Below, one piece after another: positions 40,717 to 41,937 of a stretch of 41,937 nt of DNA. A program made the position numbers and the translations under genes. The DNA is taken from positions 1 through 41,937 of the forward strand of contig CANQDU010000006.1 in the NCBI GenBank assembly GCA_947593925.1, written 5' to 3'. A model generated the notes under the pieces. That model had not been told where the DNA came from. It saw nothing but the letters and a program-made list of their open reading frames with translations, and made no database searches. Within the stretch, counting starts at the first letter, position 1, and every line of letters starts with the position of its first letter. The stretch is from an uncultured Clostridia bacterium. Lineage in GTDB: Bacteria > Bacillota > Clostridia > Oscillospirales > JAAYOS01.

Positions 40717-41379
40717 TTACTCCCTTGAAAGCCGCCCGTCCTTCATGCGATAGACCACGTCCGCCATGTCCGCGACCTCGCTGTCGTGTGTGACGACGAT
40801 AACGCAGCGGTTCTGCTCGGAGGCGAGCCGCCCCAGTATTTCCATAACAAGGCGGGTGTTCTCGACATCGAGGTTGCCGGTCGGCTCGTCCGCGAGTATG
40901 ACCTTCGCGCCGGACGCGAGCGCCCGCGCTATCGCGCCGCGCTGCTGCTGTCCGCCGGAGAGATTTGCGGGAAAGCGCCGCATCTCGTCCTCCGTGATGC
41001 CCACATCTTCAAGGAGCTTCTTTGCTTCCGGCCGGGCGTCCGCCGGGGACTTGCCGACAAGTTCCATCGGAAAGCAGACGTTCTCGGTGACGGTGAGCAG
41101 CGGGAAAAGCTGGAACGCCTGAAAGATCATCGAGACCGACTCACGGCGGTAGCGGTCGAGGTCGAGCGTGCGTATCGGCACACCGTCGAGCAGGACGTCG
41201 CCCGACGTCGGCAGGTCGAGCCCCGCGAGCAGCGACAGGAGCGTGCTCTTTCCCGACCCGCTCGGGCCGATAAGGGCGTAGAGAGTACCTTCCTCAAAGT
41301 CACAGCTTGCGTCCGCGACGGCGGGACGCAGTGAGTTTTTGTAGCAGTAGCTGACGCCCTCAAGCGATAGTATGGACAT
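40717..41379 (-). CDS. ABC transporter ATP-binding protein, MacB/LolD type
   Basis: A 220-residue ATPase. Walker A GPSGSGKST is at 38-46, then a Q-loop MIFQAFQLFPLLTVTENV, signature LSGGQQQR, Walker B with D-loop VILADEPTGNLD, and the switch VVTHDSE. The FQAFQLFP..T..ENV and LADEPTGNLD wording is typical of the MacB/LolD subfamily, matching the permease downstream. The start is the ATG after AAGGAGGCAGAAT at 41379; a longer frame to 41415 overlaps the upstream gene and has no ribosome site. Confidence 0.93.
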   Translation of the reverse strand: MSILSLEGVSYCYKNSLRPAVADASCDFEEGTLYALIGPSGSGKSTLLSLLAGLDLPTSGDVLLDGVPIRTLDLDRYRRESVSMIFQAFQLFPLLTVTENVCFPMELVGKSPADARPEAKKLLEDVGITEDEMRRFPANLSGGQQQRGAIARALASGAKVILADEPTGNLDVENTRLVMEILGRLASEQNRCVIVVTHDSEVADMADVVYRMKDGRLSRE

Positions 41380-41398
41380 ATTCTGCCTCCTTTCGGCG

Positions 41399-41937
41399 TC
41401 ACTCGCCGAACTCAAAGTAAAACGCGGTATTTTCGTACCTTCTGCCGTAGGCGTTTACAAACGCAGGGGTATAGCGGTACCTGCCGGAGAGGGACGGCGG
41501 ATACAGTTCCATGGTGAGCTGCGCGATACCACCGTTTCGCTTTCCGCCTCCGCTCATCACATCCCCGACTTCGCCCTTTATGACAGCCATTCCGTTTTCG
41601 ACCTCTGTCCAGCTGTCGTTTTCGCTGTCATACTTCTCGAAGACGCCGCCCTTCGTCATGTTGATAAAGAAATCGACGCCGCTGTTGCACCTCACGAGAA
41701 AACCGATATCCAGCCCCGGCTCTCCGAGGTGCTCCTCGTCCTCCGACGACTCGAACGGGAGTATGGCGGCGGCGAGCAGGTCGTAGTCCTTTTCGGTCTT
41801 CGGTACGGTGACGTCAAGAGTGACGGAATACACCTCGTCCCCGGTGGTGAGGGTATCCTCCATGTAGTCAATACATTTGCGGAAATAGAGCGTATACCGA
41901 TAGATGCCGGGGTCTGCAAGCGGCAGCTTTACACGCA
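41399..41937 (-). CDS. C-terminal part of an unrecognised protein (runs off window)
   Basis: The frame is open from the window edge and ends at 41399, giving about 179 residues (RVKLPLADPGIYRYTLYFRK..., ending YENTAFYFEFGE). It is rich in beta-type sequence with many aromatic residues and looks like an extracytoplasmic beta-sandwich, with no catalytic motif I know. It precedes the ABC genes by about 20 bases on the same strand, so it is probably a secreted or membrane-anchored partner of that exporter. The N-terminus, which would show a signal or anchor, is outside the window. Confidence 0.65.
   Translation of the reverse strand, partial: RVKLPLADPGIYRYTLYFRKCIDYMEDTLTTGDEVYSVTLDVTVPKTEKDYDLLAAAILPFESSEDEEHLGEPGLDIGFLVRCNSGVDFFINMTKGGVFEKYDSENDSWTEVENGMAVIKGEVGDVMSGGGKRNGGIAQLTMELYPPSLSGRYRYTPAFVNAYGRRYENTAFYFEFGE

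Overview
The window looks like a chromosome segment of a GC-rich, spore-forming member of the Clostridia (Firmicutes), probably an Oscillospirales-type gut bacterium. The evidence is a large bacterial SRP RNA next to dnaX, a SigH-family sigma factor, a SipL-type coat protein directly before spoIVA, RqcH, and host genes that are GC-rich and use ATA heavily for isoleucine. The lineage is an inference; no 16S gene or other decisive marker lies in the window.

Layout. 1-1.5 kb: dnaX (minus strand, runs off the edge) preceded by the SRP RNA. 1.6-4.4 kb: membrane and lipid-phosphate genes (a TVP38/DedA-like protein, two PAP2 phosphatases, a YcxB-like protein). 4.5-5.4 kb: no genes, but a dense mosaic of structured hairpin repeats. 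5.4-7.7 kb: zinc-ribbon protein, SigH-like factor, thioredoxin, DivIVA-like coiled coil. 8.0-12.2 kb: two tandem paralogous solute-binding lipoproteins, each with its own near-consensus promoter, with a second repeat mosaic between them. 12.3-18.5 kb: DUF1858 protein, a TrmK-GNAT-pyrophosphatase-like triple fusion, RqcH, a WYL regulator, and a uracil permease behind a leader with a possible 31-residue peptide. 18.5-19.2 kb: third repeat mosaic. 19.3-22.6 kb: a small membrane protein, then the spore-coat pair sipL-spoIVA.

23.0-39.1 kb: tRNA-Ala(CGC) followed by an integrated mobilizable element of about 16 kb and lower GC. TCCACCAAA occurs at the tRNA 3' end and again at 39115, just before a strong terminator that probably once belonged to the tRNA. 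The left part carries a defence-like block: a methylase C-terminal remnant and a GIY-YIG-helicase-methylase-like protein. Next come sbcD-sbcC, a decayed stretch of pseudogenes, a HTH plus AbiEii-type toxin pair whose promoter has a palindrome between -35 and -10, a mobilization set (MobC-like protein, MOBP relaxase, ParB-like protein, a 55-residue protein) and a large serine recombinase whose 3' end appears frameshifted.

39.1-41.9 kb: another repeat mosaic, then an ABC export-type permease and ATPase and the end of an unrecognised protein, all on the minus strand.

The most unusual signal is the intergenic repeat mosaic in the host parts. Modules recur in four places and in both orientations. 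They keep loop sequences, loop lengths (30 nt in most copies of one module) and module order, while stem sequences change on both arms together. This points to selection for structure, in RNA or DNA. I do not recognise it as a named family.
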